This document shows positions 62,573 to 64,000 of a stretch of DNA of 64,000 nucleotides, one piece after another; position 1 is the first letter of the stretch, and each line of letters starts with the position of its first letter. The notes under the pieces were generated by a model. The model was not told the origin of the DNA and did no database searches. It worked only from the letters and a program-made list of their open reading frames with translations. The stretch covers positions 682,001-746,000 of the forward strand of contig NZ_WVRE01000002.1 in the NCBI RefSeq assembly GCF_013111185.1, given 5' to 3'. The DNA is from Ruegeria sp. HKCCD7303 (GTDB lineage Bacteria > Pseudomonadota > Alphaproteobacteria > Rhodobacterales > Rhodobacteraceae). The translations under genes were made by a program, and so were the position numbers.

Positions 62573-63359
62573 AGGAATGCCCCGCCCGCAGCCCATCCCT
62601 CACGCGATGCGCGACCTCGATGAATTCCGGCGTGTCACGAATGTCCAATTGCCGTTCTCTGGGTAAAGGGCTATCGATTACATCCGTGATCCGCCCCGGT
62701 CTTGGGCTCATGACCACAATCTTGGTACTAAGATACACCGCCTCGGGGATCGAGTGTGTCACGAAGCCAATTGTCTTCTCGGTCCGTGCCCACAGCGCCA
62801 AAAGCTGTTCATTCAGGTGATCGCGCACAATCTCATCCAACGCGCCGAACGGCTCGTCCATCAGCAGGATGTCGGCATCGAATGCCAAGGCCCGCGCGAT
62901 GCTTGCGCGTTGCTGCATCCCACCGGATAGTTGCCAGGGAAACTTCCCCCCAAAGCCAGCAAGATCAACGAGTTCCAGGACTTTATTCACCCTCTCATCC
63001 TGTTCGGCGGCGGAATATCCCATGATCTCAAGCGGCAACTTGATGTTCTTGGAAATGGTACGCCACGGATACAAACCCGCCGCCTGAAACACATACCCAT
63101 AAGCCCGTTTCCGACGCGCCTCATCGGGGGTCATGTCATTTACAGTCAGCGTGCCACCCGTAGGTGTTTCCAACGCCGCGATACAGCGTAGAAACGTGGT
63201 TTTGCCGCATCCGGACGGCCCGATAAAACTGACAAAGTCACCCTTGTCGATTGTCAGGTTCACGTCCTTGAGCGCGTGAACTGGCCCATCGTTGGTCTGG
63301 AACGTCAGGTCCAGCTGCCTTGCCTGGATGACGGGCTGGGTCGTGCTTTCAGTGTTCAT
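62562..63359 (-). CDS. ABC transporter ATP-binding protein (pyrimidine-type)
   Basis: 265 aa. Walker A G-P-S-G-C-G-K-T-T (about 43-51), signature L-S-G-G-M-Q-Q-R (about 145), Walker B I-L-L-M-D-E-P-F-G-A-L-D and H-loop V-T-H-S. This is the SsuB/ThiZ/nitrate-taurine subgroup, matching the two permeases and the NMT1-like binding protein. Overlaps the GNAT gene start by 11 bases. First transporter gene after the dihydropyrimidinase gene. Confidence 0.93.
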   Translation of the reverse strand: MNTESTTQPVIQARQLDLTFQTNDGPVHALKDVNLTIDKGDFVSFIGPSGCGKTTFLRCIAALETPTGGTLTVNDMTPDEARRKRAYGYVFQAAGLYPWRTISKNIKLPLEIMGYSAAEQDERVNKVLELVDLAGFGGKFPWQLSGGMQQRASIARALAFDADILLMDEPFGALDEIVRDHLNEQLLALWARTEKTIGFVTHSIPEAVYLSTKIVVMSPRPGRITDVIDSPLPRERQLDIRDTPEFIEVAHRVRDGLRAGHSYDD

Positions 63360-63414
63360 TACTTTGCCTTGAAAAGAGTGGTGTCAGGGCCGCCTGCAAA
63401 GCGGCCCAAACAGA

Positions 63415-64000
63415 TCAAACACCGGTGGCCGGTATACCCGTCCGCTCAACGGGCCGTGGTGCCGTCAGCTCTTTCCAGGTGCTCAGAGCCTTATGGACAT
63501 GGGTGTTGGCGTCACGCGCCACAAACTTCCCGTGACCTTCCTGAGTCCTGATCTCTCCATCATGCACCGCTACCGCACCACGGGTCAGCGTGAACCGCGG
63601 CAACCCGCGCACTTCCTTACCCTCAAAGACGTTGTAGTCGATCGATGATTGCTGCGTCTCAGCCGAAATCACCTTGGCCTTGTTTGGATCCCAAACCACC
63701 AGATCAGCATCAGCGCCGACCAGAACCGCACCCTTTTTAGGGTAGCAATTCAATATCTTGGCGATGTTTGTTGATGTAACAGCGACAAATTCGTTCGGCG
63801 TCAGTCGTCCCGTATTCACACCATAGGTCCACAGCATGGGCATTCGGTCTTCCAACCCTCCGGTCCCGTTCGGAATCTTGGTGAAATCCCCTACGCCATA
63901 ACGTTTTTGCTCAGTCGTAAACGCACAATGGTCCGTCGCAACAACGCTCAGCGTTCCAGATTGCAAACCGTTCCACAGGCTGTCCTGATGCTGCTTGTTG
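63415..64000 (-). CDS. hydA: Dihydropyrimidinase/hydantoinase (C-terminal part, cut by window edge)
   Basis: The frame stays open to the right edge, so only the last 195 codons are seen. D-H-C-A-F-T-T-E-Q-K near the edge holds a conserved metal-ligand Asp of the cyclic amidohydrolase family, followed by G-T-G-G-L-E-D-R-M-P-M-L-W, A-D-L-V-V-W-D-P and the late G-K-E-V-R-G-L-P-R-F-T. The enzyme opens dihydrouracil, dihydrothymine or hydantoin rings in reductive pyrimidine breakdown. Linkage to the ABC genes downstream suggests shared substrate. Confidence 0.9.
   Translation of the reverse strand, partial: NKQHQDSLWNGLQSGTLSVVATDHCAFTTEQKRYGVGDFTKIPNGTGGLEDRMPMLWTYGVNTGRLTPNEFVAVTSTNIAKILNCYPKKGAVLVGADADLVVWDPNKAKVISAETQQSSIDYNVFEGKEVRGLPRFTLTRGAVAVHDGEIRTQEGHGKFVARDANTHVHKALSTWKELTAPRPVERTGIPATGV

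Noticed and set aside
1..64000. CRISPR arrays, tRNA or rRNA genes, insertion sequences or prophage genes
   Set aside because: I saw no regularly spaced repeats, cloverleaf-like intergenic segments, transposases, integrases or phage structural genes.

Overview
The window looks like chromosome from a marine alphaproteobacterium of the Roseobacter group (Rhodobacteraceae, Ruegeria/Phaeobacter-like). I base this on the GC-rich, densely packed genes, the GAAC-N7-GAAC type SOS box, the TRAP transporter, the acetyl-CoA synthetase/VC_2705-type symporter block, a Cys-type periplasmic formate dehydrogenase with DUF3305/DUF3306 genes, and a reductive pyrimidine-type ABC/hydantoinase locus. I see no rRNA, tRNA, CRISPR array, prophage or insertion sequence.

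Layout. 1-7.8 kb: an edge-truncated MFS pump, an ABC-F ATPase, ACT-domain, MarC and aspartic-protease genes, an SOS-box-controlled orphan ImuA-like gene, two MFS transporters and a YceI protein. 7.8-12.3 kb: a flotillin/OB-fold (YqiK/YqiJ-like) pair and metG. 12.5-16.8 kb: an RND efflux adaptor and pump. 16.8-20.1 kb: a DUF2087 protein and divergent glpD/glpR with a likely operator pair. 20.2-24.1 kb: DUF5993-DsbB, then DUF3302-HlyD-NodT. 24.1-29.3 kb: mprF, an Lrp regulator, and arginase plus ornithine cyclodeaminase. 29.3-32.5 kb: a palindromic intergenic element and a DctMQP TRAP transporter. 32.9-41.7 kb: acs-adk-DUF4212-symporter-cNMP/CBS/DUF294-hypothetical-membrane DnaQ, a carboxylate uptake and activation block. 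41.8-44.5 kb: flavin reductase, DUF6505, a biotin/lipoate-ligase-like protein and ApbC.

44.7-59.2 kb is the most interesting part: a formate oxidation island. It holds a divergent multi-cluster ferredoxin protein, DUF3305, DUF3306, a TorD-like chaperone, a 62-aa Tat peptide, the catalytic subunit (Cys ligand, Tat signal), the four-cluster FeS subunit, the cytochrome b subunit, a WD40-cytochrome c fusion, a 41-aa secreted peptide, an HTH-PBP regulator and a TupBCA tungstate transporter. At its left edge is a protein that appears to be one lobe of a TupA-type tungstate-binding protein joined to a c-type haem domain. Together these suggest tungstate uptake, metal sensing, enzyme maturation and electron transfer for a tungsten (or molybdenum) formate dehydrogenase.

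59.3-64 kb: an ABC transporter of the THI5/NMT1 type with a GNAT gene inside its operon, followed upstream by the 3' part of a dihydropyrimidinase gene that runs off the window, suggesting pyrimidine or hydantoin uptake and degradation.
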